64,000 nucleotides of DNA. It comes from JBDXHU01 sp039989475. Its GTDB lineage: Bacteria > Pseudomonadota > Gammaproteobacteria > Pseudomonadales > Halieaceae. A program made the translations under genes and the position numbers. The stretch lies in the NCBI GenBank assembly GCA_039989475.1, contig JBDXHU010000010.1, positions 434,001 to 498,000 of the forward strand, read 5' to 3'. Position 1 is the stretch's first letter, and every line of letters starts with the position of its first letter. Shown piece by piece: positions 41,163 through 50,419 of the stretch. The notes below the pieces were generated by a model. The model saw nothing but the letters and a program-made list of their open reading frames with translations, made no database searches and was not told where the DNA came from.

Positions 41163-42654
41163 CGTGATGGACCTGACACCTCATCTGCCGGCCCTGCAGG
41201 TCATCGTGCCCATGCTCTGCGCACCGCTGATCCTGTTGCTGAAACCCCGCGGCCTGGCCTGGGCCGGCGCAACGGCGGCGGCGCTGCTGAGTTTCGCCAT
41301 TGCACTGAACATGGCCCTGGCGGTCAACACCGGCGCCTACTTCAACTATGACATGGGCGGCTGGGAAGCACCCTACGGCATCGAGTTGTCCGTCGGTGCT
41401 TTCGGCGCACTGGTCCTGCTCATCGTAACCGGCGCCGGGGCGGCGGCCATGCTGGCGGCACGGCCCAGCGTAGACAGCCAGATCGAGGCTGAGCGCCAAC
41501 CGCTGTTCTACTCCGCCTGGTTGCTGGCCCTGGCGGGCCTGGCGGGTATCGTTGTGTCCGCCGACGCTTTCAATATATTCGTATTCATGGAGATATCCTC
41601 CCTGGCGAGCTATGTGTTGATTGCCGGTGGTCCCGACCGGCGCGCGCTGCCCGCCGTCTTCAAGTACCTGATCATGGGTACCATAGGCGCTACGTTCTAC
41701 CTGATCGGTATCGGCCTGGTGTACATGATGACCGGCACCCTGAACCTGGCCGATATGGAGGCGCGTATCGGTGATGTCACCGACATCAACCCGATACTGG
41801 TGGCTGCGGGCTTTATTACCATCGGCCTGGCCCTGAAAGCCGCCGTATTCCCGCTGCATGTCTGGCTGCCCAATGCCTACACCCATTCGCCACACATTGT
41901 CACCGTGTTCCTCGCCGCTTGCGCCACCAAAGTGGCCATCTACGTTCTGGTTCGCTTCGATTTCTTTGTATTCCAGGACAACCTGGAGAATCACGACCTG
42001 CAGTTCTCGCTGTTCCTCATGCCGCTGGCGCTGCTGGGCATCCTGATGGCTTCCGCCGTGGCGATGTTCGAAGGTCACATCAAGCGCTTGCTCGCCATGT
42101 CATCGGTCGCTCAGATCGGATACATCATCCTCGGCGCCAGTTTCGTGAGCGAGGCCGGGCTCACGGCATCGGCCGCCCATATGTTCAACCATGCCCTGGC
42201 CAAGGGTGGCCTGTTCCTGGCCATCGCCGGGCTGGCCTGCCACTACCGCGACCTGCGCCTGGAGCAACTCGGCGGCGCCGCTCGCAGCATGCCCTGGACG
42301 GCAGCGGCGATGGTGATCTGCGGCTTCAGCCTGGTTGGTATTCCCGGCACCGCCGGCTTTATCAGCAAGTGGCTGCTCATTGACGCCGCCATGGATGAAG
42401 GTCGCTTCGCCTGGCTGTTGGTCGCCATCATCATAGCCAGTTCGCTGATGGCCCTGGCCTACGTATGGCGCATCATAGAGACCTTGTATTTCAAGCCCCC
42501 TGTTGTCGCTGAGGCTCCCGCTGAGGCACCACTGCAACTGTTGTTGGTGACCTGGTTGGTCGCCCTGGCCAATATCGGCTTCGGGCTCTTTCCGCAGTTC
42601 CCGCTGGCCCTGTCCAGCGCCGCTGCCCAGTTGCTGTTGGGGCGCGCATCGTGA
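41152..42654 (+). CDS. mnhD: Mrp-type antiporter NuoL/M/N-like subunit D (first copy)
   Basis: This 500-residue protein has about 14 membrane helices of the proton_antipo_M family. The charged membrane residues expected for proton transfer are visible: Glu in FVFMEISSLASY (TM5), Lys in LALKAAVFPLHVWLPNAY (TM7) and Lys in ACATKVAIYVLVRF (TM8). KRLLAMSSVAQIGY and HMFNHALAKGGLF follow. The ATG at 41152 overlaps mnhC; a second ATG at 41167 is possible. Three such paralogs are encoded in this operon, as in complex I. Confidence 0.92.
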   Translation: MQIDVMDLTPHLPALQVIVPMLCAPLILLLKPRGLAWAGATAAALLSFAIALNMALAVNTGAYFNYDMGGWEAPYGIELSVGAFGALVLLIVTGAGAAAMLAARPSVDSQIEAERQPLFYSAWLLALAGLAGIVVSADAFNIFVFMEISSLASYVLIAGGPDRRALPAVFKYLIMGTIGATFYLIGIGLVYMMTGTLNLADMEARIGDVTDINPILVAAGFITIGLALKAAVFPLHVWLPNAYTHSPHIVTVFLAACATKVAIYVLVRFDFFVFQDNLENHDLQFSLFLMPLALLGILMASAVAMFEGHIKRLLAMSSVAQIGYIILGASFVSEAGLTASAAHMFNHALAKGGLFLAIAGLACHYRDLRLEQLGGAARSMPWTAAAMVICGFSLVGIPGTAGFISKWLLIDAAMDEGRFAWLLVAIIIASSLMALAYVWRIIETLYFKPPVVAEAPAEAPLQLLLVTWLVALANIGFGLFPQFPLALSSAAAQLLLGRAS

Positions 42655-44120
42655 GTGCAGATAACGCCATCCTGCTCGCCATCTGTGTGCCCTTGGCCAC
42701 GGCGCTGGGTATTCAACTGGCCGGCCGGGTTTCGGACAACTTGCGCGAAGCGGTTACTCTCACAGGGGCCGCGAGCCTGGCCTGGGTAGTCTGGGGCATG
42801 CTGCCCTCGCTGTTTGAGGGCGCTCGACCGGCCCTCACCGTCAGCGAATTGCTGCCGGGCGTGTCTATCGCCTTTGAAGTCGAGCCCCTCGGCATGCTAT
42901 TCGCCGCCCTGGCATCTGGACTGTGGATCGTCAACTCGGTGTACAGCATCGGCTATATGCGCGGTAACCGCGAAAAGAAGCAAACCCGATTTTATACCTG
43001 CTTTGCCCTGGCCCTGGGGGCTACCATGGGCATCGCCTTCGCCGGCAACCTGGTGACTCTCTTCCTGTGTTACGAGTTACTCACGCTGTCGACCTACCCG
43101 CTGGTCTCCCACAAGGGGGACGAGGCAACGGTGCGCTCCGCGCGCGTGTACCTTGGCATATTGCTGTGCACCTCCATCGGCCTGCTACTGCCCGCCATCA
43201 TCTGGACCTACCATGTAACCGGCAACGGTGATTTCACAGTGGGGGGGATTCTCGCCGGCAAGATTGCTGGCGCCGATGTGGGCCTGCTACTGGCCCTGTT
43301 TGTGTTCGGCATCGGCAAGGCAGCGGTGATGCCGGTGCACCGCTGGCTGCCTGCGGCAATGGTGGCGCCCACGCCGGTCAGCGCCCTGCTGCACGCGGTG
43401 GCCGTGGTGAAAGCCGGGGTTTTCTCAGTGACCAAGATCATCGTGTATATCTTCGGTGTCGATTTCCTGTTTGCCACGCCCAGCGCTGGCTGGCTGTTGT
43501 ATGCCGCCGCCTTTACCATCATCGCCGCCAGCCTCGTGGCCCTGCGCCAGCAGAACCTGAAGCGCCTGCTGGCCTACTCAACCGTGGCCCAGCTGTCCTA
43601 CGTGGTGATGGCCGCGGCGGTGCTGAAACCCCTGGCGGAGATCGGCGCGGCGATTCACATGGTGGCTCATGCCTTTGGCAAGATCACCCTGTTCTTTGCC
43701 GCCGGTGCCATCTACACGGCCGCCAGGAAAACCGAGCTGCACCAGCTGCGCGGCATCGGCCGGCGCATGCCCTGGACCACGGCCGCATTCACCATCGGTG
43801 GCCTCAGTATGATCGGGGTGCCGCCTACAGGCGGTTTCGTGTCCAAGTGGTATATCCTCGCTGGCGCTTTCCAGGCGGATAACCTGCTGGCCATCTTCAC
43901 CATTATCGCCAGTACCGTGCTGAACGCCGCCTACTTCCTGCCCATCATTTTCATGGCCTGGTTTGCCGACGAGCAGCCGGGGGGCAAGGAGCACGGCGAG
44001 GCGCCTCCACTGATGGTCCTGGCCCTGGCTTGCACGGCATTACTGACGCTGGGTTTCTTTTTCTTCAACGGACCGGTTATTGAGCTGGAGAAGCAGCTCG
44101 TGCAGGGGATGCTGCAATGA
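42651..44120 (+). CDS. Mrp-type antiporter NuoL/M/N-like subunit (second copy)
   Basis: This 489-residue proton_antipo_M protein starts at a GTG that overlaps the preceding stop. Glu in LFLCYELLTLSTYPLV (TM5), Lys in GIGKAAVMPVHRWLPAAM (TM7), Lys in AVVKAGVFSV (TM8) and KRLLAYSTVAQLSY are all present, so the proton-pumping residues look intact. It is more NuoM/MrpD-like than the first copy. It ends in an ATGA overlap with the small membrane protein. Confidence 0.9.
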   Translation: MSADNAILLAICVPLATALGIQLAGRVSDNLREAVTLTGAASLAWVVWGMLPSLFEGARPALTVSELLPGVSIAFEVEPLGMLFAALASGLWIVNSVYSIGYMRGNREKKQTRFYTCFALALGATMGIAFAGNLVTLFLCYELLTLSTYPLVSHKGDEATVRSARVYLGILLCTSIGLLLPAIIWTYHVTGNGDFTVGGILAGKIAGADVGLLLALFVFGIGKAAVMPVHRWLPAAMVAPTPVSALLHAVAVVKAGVFSVTKIIVYIFGVDFLFATPSAGWLLYAAAFTIIAASLVALRQQNLKRLLAYSTVAQLSYVVMAAAVLKPLAEIGAAIHMVAHAFGKITLFFAAGAIYTAARKTELHQLRGIGRRMPWTTAAFTIGGLSMIGVPPTGGFVSKWYILAGAFQADNLLAIFTIIASTVLNAAYFLPIIFMAWFADEQPGGKEHGEAPPLMVLALACTALLTLGFFFFNGPVIELEKQLVQGMLQ

Positions 44121-44383
44121 CAGATCGCGAAGACGGCCACTGGCTGACACGACCGACAAGCATACGCAAACTGTGGTGGGGCTTTTCTACACTGCTGGCA
44201 CTGACTGTCCTGGCGCAACTGGTGGTGTACGTGAAGGGCTACTTCACGGTGGACGGCTGGTTTGGATTTGGCGCGATTTATGGTTTCCTCTGCTGTCTGG
44301 CCATGGTGTTATTCGCCAAGGCGCTGGGGTTCATATTGAAGCGGCGCAGCGACTATTACCTGGAGCGCGACGATGATGCCTGA
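44117..44383 (+). CDS. Small membrane protein of the antiporter operon
   Basis: This 88-residue protein has two clear membrane helices, LWWGFSTLLALTVLAQLVVYV and FGAIYGFLCCLAMVLFAKALGFIL. Its ends are charged: RPTSIRKLWW at the start and RRSDYYLERDDDA at the end. It is not one of the named Mrp subunits. Its overlaps with both neighbours (four and eleven bases) show that it belongs to the operon. It may be an accessory subunit comparable to small Mbh subunits. I do not recognise a named family. Confidence 0.8.
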   Translation: MTDREDGHWLTRPTSIRKLWWGFSTLLALTVLAQLVVYVKGYFTVDGWFGFGAIYGFLCCLAMVLFAKALGFILKRRSDYYLERDDDA

Positions 44384-46082
44384 GCTGATCTCGCCCGCGC
44401 TGATCATGGTGGCAGCCGCCCTGGTCATAGGACCGGCCCGTGGCTATTTGCGCACCGCGGTGGTGCTGCTGGCGCCACTGCTAACACTATGGGCCGTGTG
44501 GCAGGTGCCCGATGGCGTGCAGGACAGCGTGCGCTTCCTGTCCTACCAGATCGAACCGGTGGAAGGCAGCCCGCTGCGGCGTCTGTTCGCGACTATCTTC
44601 GCCCTCATGGCCTTCGTAGGTGGGCTGTACTCTTTCCGCCTGGCGAGGTGGCAGGAGTTGGCGGCAGCGTATTTCTACGCCGCCGGCGCAATCGGTGTTA
44701 GCTTTGCCGGCGACCTGATTTCGCTGTTTGTGTACTGGGAGCTGATGGCCTTGTTTTCCACGGTGGTCGTTTGGAGCGGCGGCACTCCGGCCGCCCGCGC
44801 CGCGGGTATCCGCTACGCCATCCTGCACCTGCTGGGGGGCGTTGTCCTCAAGGTCGGCATTGAGGGCGTGGTGGTCAGTACCGGCTCCATTCAGATCACG
44901 CCCATGCTGGCACAGGATTTCAGCAGCTGGATGATACTCTGCGGTATCCTGATCAATGCCGCGGCGCCGCCCCTGTCAGCCTGGCTGGCGGATGCCTACC
45001 CGGAATCCAGCCCGACCGGTTCCGTGTTCCTGTCGGCCTTTACCACCAAGACAGCGGTACTGGCCCTGATACTGCTGTTCCCGGGAGAGCCCGTGCTGAT
45101 TGGTGTGGGCCTGTTTATGGTGATATACGGCATCATCTACGCGCTACTGGAAAACGATATTCGACGCATTCTCGCCTACTCGGTAGTGAACCAGGTGGGC
45201 TTTATGGTCTGCGCAGTCGGCATCGGCACGCAGCTGGCACTCAACGGCGCCGCCGCCCACGCCTTCGCACACATCATCTATAAAGCCCTGTTATTCATGA
45301 GTGCCGGTGTGGTCATATATCGCACGGGAAAGAATCGCTGCTCCGAGCTGGGCGGCCTGTTCCGGACCATGCCCATCACCACCATTTGTTGCATCATCGG
45401 CGCACTGTCAATCTCGAGCTTTCCACTGACCTCTGGCTTTACTACCAAGAGCCTGATTTCCCAGGCCGCCGCCAACGAGGGACTGGTTTGGGTGTATATG
45501 TTGCTGACGGCCGCATCCGCCGGCGTGTTTCTGCACGCGGGTATCAAGTTCCCTTGGTTCGTTTTCTTCCAGAAGGACTCGGGCCTGCGTCCCAGGGACG
45601 CGCCCTGGAACATGGCTCTGGCCATGATCATATTTTCCGCGCTGTGCCTGTTGTTGGGCATCTTCCCGGAATGGCTTTACCGCTTCCTGCCCTACCCGGT
45701 GGACTACGTGGCCTATACCCCCGGTAAGGTGCTGTTCTACCTGCAGCTGCTTTTGTTCTCCGGCCTGGCATTCTTCCTGTTACTGCCGCTGATGAAGCGC
45801 ACGGAAACCATCAGCCTGGACGTGGACTGGCTATGGCGCCGCGGCGCACCCGCGGTCGCTGCATGGCTGGGGCGCCTGCTGGAACCGATCCGCGATCTGG
45901 GGGCCAGCCTCGGTTCGGCGAGCCAGAACCTGCTGCGCTTCCTGACCGCGCGCTACCTGGGCCAGCCGCATACCGCCGACCGCGAGGAGCGCGCCGTGTT
46001 CGCCCGCTCCTGGCCCATCGGCACCACCGCCCTGTGGATTGCGATCCTGCTATCCGCCTATGTGCTGATTTACTACATCTAG
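44373..46082 (+). CDS. Mrp-type antiporter NuoL/MrpA-like subunit (third copy)
   Basis: This 569-residue proton_antipo_M protein has TM5 Glu in SLFVYWELMALFSTV and TM8 Lys in SAFTTKTAVLAL. At the TM7 position where Lys is usual (copies one and two read LKAAV and GKAAV), it has I-N-A-A-A-P-P-L-S-A-W, with Asn instead of Lys. The extra C-terminal helices and soluble tail (about 480-550) suggest the MrpA/NuoL place in the complex, without the DUF4040 tail, which is encoded separately at 39829. It closes the operon. An ATG at 44376 is also possible. Confidence 0.9.
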   Translation: MMPELISPALIMVAAALVIGPARGYLRTAVVLLAPLLTLWAVWQVPDGVQDSVRFLSYQIEPVEGSPLRRLFATIFALMAFVGGLYSFRLARWQELAAAYFYAAGAIGVSFAGDLISLFVYWELMALFSTVVVWSGGTPAARAAGIRYAILHLLGGVVLKVGIEGVVVSTGSIQITPMLAQDFSSWMILCGILINAAAPPLSAWLADAYPESSPTGSVFLSAFTTKTAVLALILLFPGEPVLIGVGLFMVIYGIIYALLENDIRRILAYSVVNQVGFMVCAVGIGTQLALNGAAAHAFAHIIYKALLFMSAGVVIYRTGKNRCSELGGLFRTMPITTICCIIGALSISSFPLTSGFTTKSLISQAAANEGLVWVYMLLTAASAGVFLHAGIKFPWFVFFQKDSGLRPRDAPWNMALAMIIFSALCLLLGIFPEWLYRFLPYPVDYVAYTPGKVLFYLQLLLFSGLAFFLLLPLMKRTETISLDVDWLWRRGAPAVAAWLGRLLEPIRDLGASLGSASQNLLRFLTARYLGQPHTADREERAVFARSWPIGTTALWIAILLSAYVLIYYI

Positions 46083-46120
46083 GTTTTCTGTATTACCTGA
46101 GACAGTACTTACAGCAGATA

Positions 46121-46309
46121 CCGGAGCGTAAGTTTGTGGCCCGCCTGCTGGATGGGGAGAAGATGTCTCCACTCTGCAAGGAACTCGGTATATCGCGGGA
46201 CACTGGTTACAAAATCTTCAATCGATATAAGACTGCCGAGATTTCTGAAACTGTTACCTATGTCTTCGGTATAAAGTGCAACCCATGTGTCGAGTATGCA
46301 CCCGCTTGA
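46121..46309 (+). pseudogene. N-terminal remnant of an IS481-type transposase
   Basis: The frame reads ERKFVARLLDGEKMSPLCKELGISRDTGYKIFNRYK, the helix-turn-helix opening of IS481-family transposases, and then degenerates after about 45 residues without reaching the DDE catalytic domain. The frame is open upstream into the antiporter gene only as a shadow. It lies four bases from the 3' end of a tRNA-Arg gene, a common insertion site. Confidence 0.7.
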
Positions 46310-46312
46310 AAA

Positions 46313-46389
46313 TGGCGCGCCCAGCAGGAGTCGAACCTGCGACCCCCAGAATCGGAATCTGGTACTCTATCCAGCTGAGCTATGGGCGC
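46313..46389 (-). tRNA. tRNA-Arg (anticodon CCG)
   Basis: On the minus strand the sequence folds as a full cloverleaf. The acceptor GCGCCCA pairs with TGGGCGC. The D-arm is AGCTCAGCTGGATAGAGT-like, and the anticodon arm is CCAGA-TTCCGAT-TCTGG with CCG in the loop. A T-arm (GCAGG-TTCGACT-CCTGC) follows, then discriminator G and an encoded CCA (46313-46315). The anticodon CCG reads the Arg codon CGG. Confidence 0.95.
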
Positions 46390-46500
46390 GTAAGGGCGCG
46401 GGCACTGGGCCCGCAGGCGCGCATGATACCGCTCCGGCCAGATGCCGTCTAGGGACTCTCGGCCACAGCCCCTCGGCATCTTGATCCTCGAGACTCACGT

Positions 46501-48066
46501 TCAGCCCAGGCTGTCTTCCGCAACAAAGTACTGTGGGTCTTCAATCACGTTCACTTCAACCAGACTGCCCGCCTTTCTCAGCAGGTGGCGACATTCGGCA
46601 CTGAGGTGCACGAGGTGCAGGGTCTTGTCGCTGTTGAGATAGCGCTCGGCCAGGGTGTCGATGGCCTCCAGGCCGGAGTGATCGCAAACCCGGGCTTCGG
46701 CGAAATCTATGATGACATCGTCATTGGCCTGATTGGGGTCGAATTGCTCCATGAAGGAGGTAATAGAGCCGAAAAACAAGGGCCCATAGACAGCGTAGAC
46801 GGTTGAGCCCTTGTGATCCTCGCGGCTTTCCACCCGCACCTGCTTGGCGTGTTCCCAGGCAAAGACCAGGGCTGAGACGATTACGCCGACAATCACGGCA
46901 ATGGCCAGGTCGGTGGCCACGGTCACGGCGGACACCAGCACCAGCACCATGGCGTCACTGCGCGGTACCTTGCGAATTACCCGGAAGCTACTCCACTCGA
47001 AGGTGCCAATCACCACGATAAACATCACGCCGATCAGGGCAGCCAGCGGGATCTGCTCGATCAGTGGGGAGGCAGCCAGGATAAACAGCAGCAGGAACAG
47101 GGCGGCGGCGATGCCCGACAGACGGCCGCGGCCGCCGGAATTCACGTTGATCATGCTCTGGCCGATCATCGCGCAGCCACCCATGCCGCCGAACATGCCG
47201 GTGACCGTATTGGCGATGCCCTGGCCCACGCATTCCTTGTTACCGCGGCCGCGGGACTCGGTGATTTCGTCCACCAGGCGCAGGGTCAGCAGTGATTCGA
47301 TGAGGCCGATAGCGGCCAGTATGAGCGAGTAGGGGAAGATGATAGCCAGCGTTTCCCAGTTAAAGGGCACGCTGGGTACGTGAAAGCTGGGCAGGCCGCC
47401 CTTGATGGAGGCGATGTCACCGACCACGCGAGTATCCAGGCCAAAACCGACAACCAGCAGGCTCACGACCACGATGGCAACCAGGGATGAAGGCAGCGCC
47501 TTGGTGAAGCGGGGCAGGAAGTGAATTATTGCCATGGTCACTAGTACCAGGCCGATCAGCATGGACAGCTGTGAGCTTTCCAGCCAGGCCACATCGAGGA
47601 TGCTGCCCTGCATAAAGGTTCCATCCAGCCAGCCAGCTTCGCCGGCATTGCCGAATTGGCTTAGCTGGGCCAGGAAGATCACGATGGCCAGGCCGTTGAC
47701 GAAGCCCAGCATCACCGGGTGCGGCACCATGCGGATGAACTTGCCCAGGCGCAGGGCGCCGGCCAGCATCTGCAGCATTCCCATCAATACCACTGCCGCA
47801 AACAGGTATTCCACCCCGTGGTCCGCGACCAGTGCCACCATGACAACGGCCAGGGCGCCGGTAGCACCGGAGATCATGCCGGGGCGACCACCGATACAGG
47901 CGGTGATAAGGCCCACCATGAAGGCGGCGTAGAGTCCCACCAGCGGCTCAACACCGGCGACAAAAGCAAAGGCCACGGCCTCCGGCACCAGCGCCAGCGC
48001 GACGGTCAGGCCAGACAGGATATCGTTCTTTATGGTCGCTACTTTACTGGGGTGTAACTCAAACAT
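46501..48066 (-). CDS. SulP-family anion transporter with STAS domain
   Basis: This 521-residue protein has about 12-14 membrane helices of the SLC26/SulP family (LSGLTVALALVPEAVAFAFVAGV, GLYAAFMVGLITACIGGRPGMISG, NKECVGQGIANTVTGMFGGMGG). A C-terminal STAS domain follows at about residues 400-510, with VIIDFAEARVCDHSGLEAI. Family members carry sulfate, bicarbonate or other anions. The short PEAVAF first block is frequent in BicA-like bicarbonate transporters, but substrate cannot be assigned from sequence. It is a single gene facing the tRNA. Confidence 0.9.
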   Translation of the reverse strand: MFELHPSKVATIKNDILSGLTVALALVPEAVAFAFVAGVEPLVGLYAAFMVGLITACIGGRPGMISGATGALAVVMVALVADHGVEYLFAAVVLMGMLQMLAGALRLGKFIRMVPHPVMLGFVNGLAIVIFLAQLSQFGNAGEAGWLDGTFMQGSILDVAWLESSQLSMLIGLVLVTMAIIHFLPRFTKALPSSLVAIVVVSLLVVGFGLDTRVVGDIASIKGGLPSFHVPSVPFNWETLAIIFPYSLILAAIGLIESLLTLRLVDEITESRGRGNKECVGQGIANTVTGMFGGMGGCAMIGQSMINVNSGGRGRLSGIAAALFLLLFILAASPLIEQIPLAALIGVMFIVVIGTFEWSSFRVIRKVPRSDAMVLVLVSAVTVATDLAIAVIVGVIVSALVFAWEHAKQVRVESREDHKGSTVYAVYGPLFFGSITSFMEQFDPNQANDDVIIDFAEARVCDHSGLEAIDTLAERYLNSDKTLHLVHLSAECRHLLRKAGSLVEVNVIEDPQYFVAEDSLG

Positions 48067-48301
48067 CGCTCGCTCTCAAATTCGCTCTCAATGGGCAATA
48101 GCCAGCCCCCGGCTCTACTGGAGAGTCGGTGGGCAAGGTATCAGGTAAACCAATCGGCGAGATTCGTTGTTATGCGACGAATGGGGGCGCGCATCATACC
48201 CGGCTGTGGGTAGAAAAGCAGCTAAAGTTTTGACCGGGCCAGCCGAACATATACAAGTGGGCTTCATAGCTGCAGATTCCTTATTGGTGATGGCGAGCGA
48301 C

Positions 48302-50299
48302 ATGAGCGGGCAACGACAGCGCGGTAACCCAGGTCTGGTGCACAAGGCACTGGCATGTGCGCTGCTGTGCGTCTCACTGTGTGCGGCGGTTTTCGGCGCA
48401 GCACCGGTCGAACCGCAGCGATCGGTATTTACCACCGGCATAGGCCAGGACCGTGGCCGAATGTTGGCCGACCTGGCGCAGCAACACCGCCGCACTGATT
48501 CCCAACTATCTATAAGCTACGCCGAAGAGGCCGCCGAGCTGTTGGACAGCTCCGGCGATCACCAGAGCCTGGCCCTGACCTACGACGTGCTGGCCTGGCA
48601 TAAGCTCACCCAGGGCCAACTCGAGCAAGCGCTGTCCCTGTCGGATGATGCCCTGGCCCTGGCCGGTACAGTTACCAGTGATGCGCTCAATGGCCAGATG
48701 CACTACACGCGTGGCGCCATTCAGCTTACTCGCGGTAGTGTGACGCTGGCCCTGCAGGCGTTTCGCCGGGCCGCACAGTATTACGAGGCAGCGCAGGATC
48801 AATCCGGCCAGGCCCGCGCCTACTCGGCAATCGGCGGCTGTTACCGGCACTACAGCGAGTTCGACGCAGCCATGGCCTGGCAGCACAAGGCCTACGAAGT
48901 GGCCATGCAGACCGACGACCCGGATGTGCAATCGACAGTGCTCAACAATCTCGGTGATCTATACGACTATCTGGGTCAGCCCAGCAAGGCGCTGGACTAC
49001 TATCGTAAATCCCTGGAGCTGGAACAGGGTGAGCAGTTTGGCCTGGTGGTCAAGAACCTCAATGTTGGCACCCAATATCAGGCCCTGGGTCAATACCAGG
49101 ACGCCCTGGGCAGCTACCAGTTGGCGCTGAGCTACAACCGCAAACTACAGCTGGGACAACACGAGCCGGAAATATTGGTGGCGATGGCGTCGGCTTACCT
49201 CGCCATGGGAGAGCTTCGCGAGGCGCTGCGCTGGTCGCTGGAGGCGCTGGACGCCGCCCAGCGCTCCGCCGTGGATGTGCAGATTATCGCGGCGCTTAAC
49301 GGGCTATCAAAGACCTATATCGCCCGTGAGAATTATGCTGCGGCAATCAACGCCAGCGAGCGGGCGCTGGGCCTGGCCCAGAGCCAGGAAGTTCCCGATC
49401 TCATTATCAGGACCCTGCGCCAACTGGCGACTGCCTACAAGGAGGCGGGGCAGTTCCACCAGGCGGTGCTGACGCTGGAGTTATACACCAGCGCCAAGGA
49501 AAAGCAGTTGCTCGACAAGGCCACGCGCAGTTTGGCCGAGCTCCAGGCGGGTTTGGAAACCGAGGTCGCCGAGCGTGAAATCGTGCGCCTGCAGCAAGAA
49601 AACCAGATTCGGGACCTGCAGCTCGAACAAGAGCGCAGCCAGCGTATGCTCTGGATTGCCCAGATTGTTTTCCTGGTATTGGCGATTGCCATACTGGTGC
49701 TGCTGTACCTGCGTGTACAGCGCAAGTCGCGCACCGATGAACTCACCCAGATTGCCAACCGCAGCTATATTTCCGATTGCCTTGAGCAGGAGTTCCGTCG
49801 CTTCCAGCGCTATGAGAATCCCTGCTGTGTCATGATCCTGGATATTGATGACTTCAAGGAATTCAATGACGTGCACGGCCACGATTGTGGTGACGCCATC
49901 CTGACTGCGGTCGCCGGCCTGCTCAGTCAATGCCTGCGTACCACCGACCGTGTCGGTCGCTGGGGTGGCGAGGAGTTTGTCCTGCTGTTCCCACAAACCG
50001 GGTTGACTGAGGCGCTGCAGGTGGCCGAGCGTATTCGCCTGGCAGTGGCGAACTATCGCTTCAGCGTAGATTCACGGCACAGCGATACCGCTGGCGCGCT
50101 GCATGTCAGCATCACCTCCGGCCTGGCGCTGTTGTCCAAAGAAGACGAGGACGTCGTCAGCTGGCTCAAGCGTGCCGACCTCGCCATGTACGAGGGCAAG
50201 CAAGCTGGGAAAAACTGTGTCTGCGCCAGTGCTGGACGCTCTGAGCAAACCCCCTCGGTGGTCTATCTGCCGGGCGCTACCAGTTCTGTAAACGCCTGA
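48302..50299 (+). CDS. TPR-repeat GGDEF diguanylate cyclase, periplasmic sensor type
   Basis: This 666-residue protein has a signal or anchor segment (ALACALLCVSLCAAVFGA) and a periplasmic helical region of about nine tetratricopeptide repeats (about 50-430, e.g. YYRKSLELEQGEQFG). A coiled-coil linker, a membrane helix near 465-485 (WIAQIVFLVLAIAILVLLYL) and a cytoplasmic GGDEF domain follow. G555-G-E-E-F559 is intact, so it should make cyclic di-GMP; no RxxD inhibitory site is obvious. The start is uncertain between ATG 48290 and 48302. It contrasts with the EAL/HD-GYP pair at 34301-36913. Confidence 0.9.
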   Translation: MSGQRQRGNPGLVHKALACALLCVSLCAAVFGAAPVEPQRSVFTTGIGQDRGRMLADLAQQHRRTDSQLSISYAEEAAELLDSSGDHQSLALTYDVLAWHKLTQGQLEQALSLSDDALALAGTVTSDALNGQMHYTRGAIQLTRGSVTLALQAFRRAAQYYEAAQDQSGQARAYSAIGGCYRHYSEFDAAMAWQHKAYEVAMQTDDPDVQSTVLNNLGDLYDYLGQPSKALDYYRKSLELEQGEQFGLVVKNLNVGTQYQALGQYQDALGSYQLALSYNRKLQLGQHEPEILVAMASAYLAMGELREALRWSLEALDAAQRSAVDVQIIAALNGLSKTYIARENYAAAINASERALGLAQSQEVPDLIIRTLRQLATAYKEAGQFHQAVLTLELYTSAKEKQLLDKATRSLAELQAGLETEVAEREIVRLQQENQIRDLQLEQERSQRMLWIAQIVFLVLAIAILVLLYLRVQRKSRTDELTQIANRSYISDCLEQEFRRFQRYENPCCVMILDIDDFKEFNDVHGHDCGDAILTAVAGLLSQCLRTTDRVGRWGGEEFVLLFPQTGLTEALQVAERIRLAVANYRFSVDSRHSDTAGALHVSITSGLALLSKEDEDVVSWLKRADLAMYEGKQAGKNCVCASAGRSEQTPSVVYLPGATSSVNA

Positions 50300-50419
50300 A
50301 TCCTGTCTTTGCTCGCCCCGCTGCGACGAATCGAGTCCCTCGCAGGATGAGTCGTCTGGCGCGCTACAGTCTTATTCCCCACACTATTCTGCAAGCTAAA
50401 AATAGCTGGGAGAATAATT

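Noticed and set aside
40990..42078. 362-codon minus-strand frame
   Set aside because: It is antisense to mnhC/mnhD and rich in His, Gln and Gly with no membrane or catalytic pattern; the plus-strand genes are well supported.
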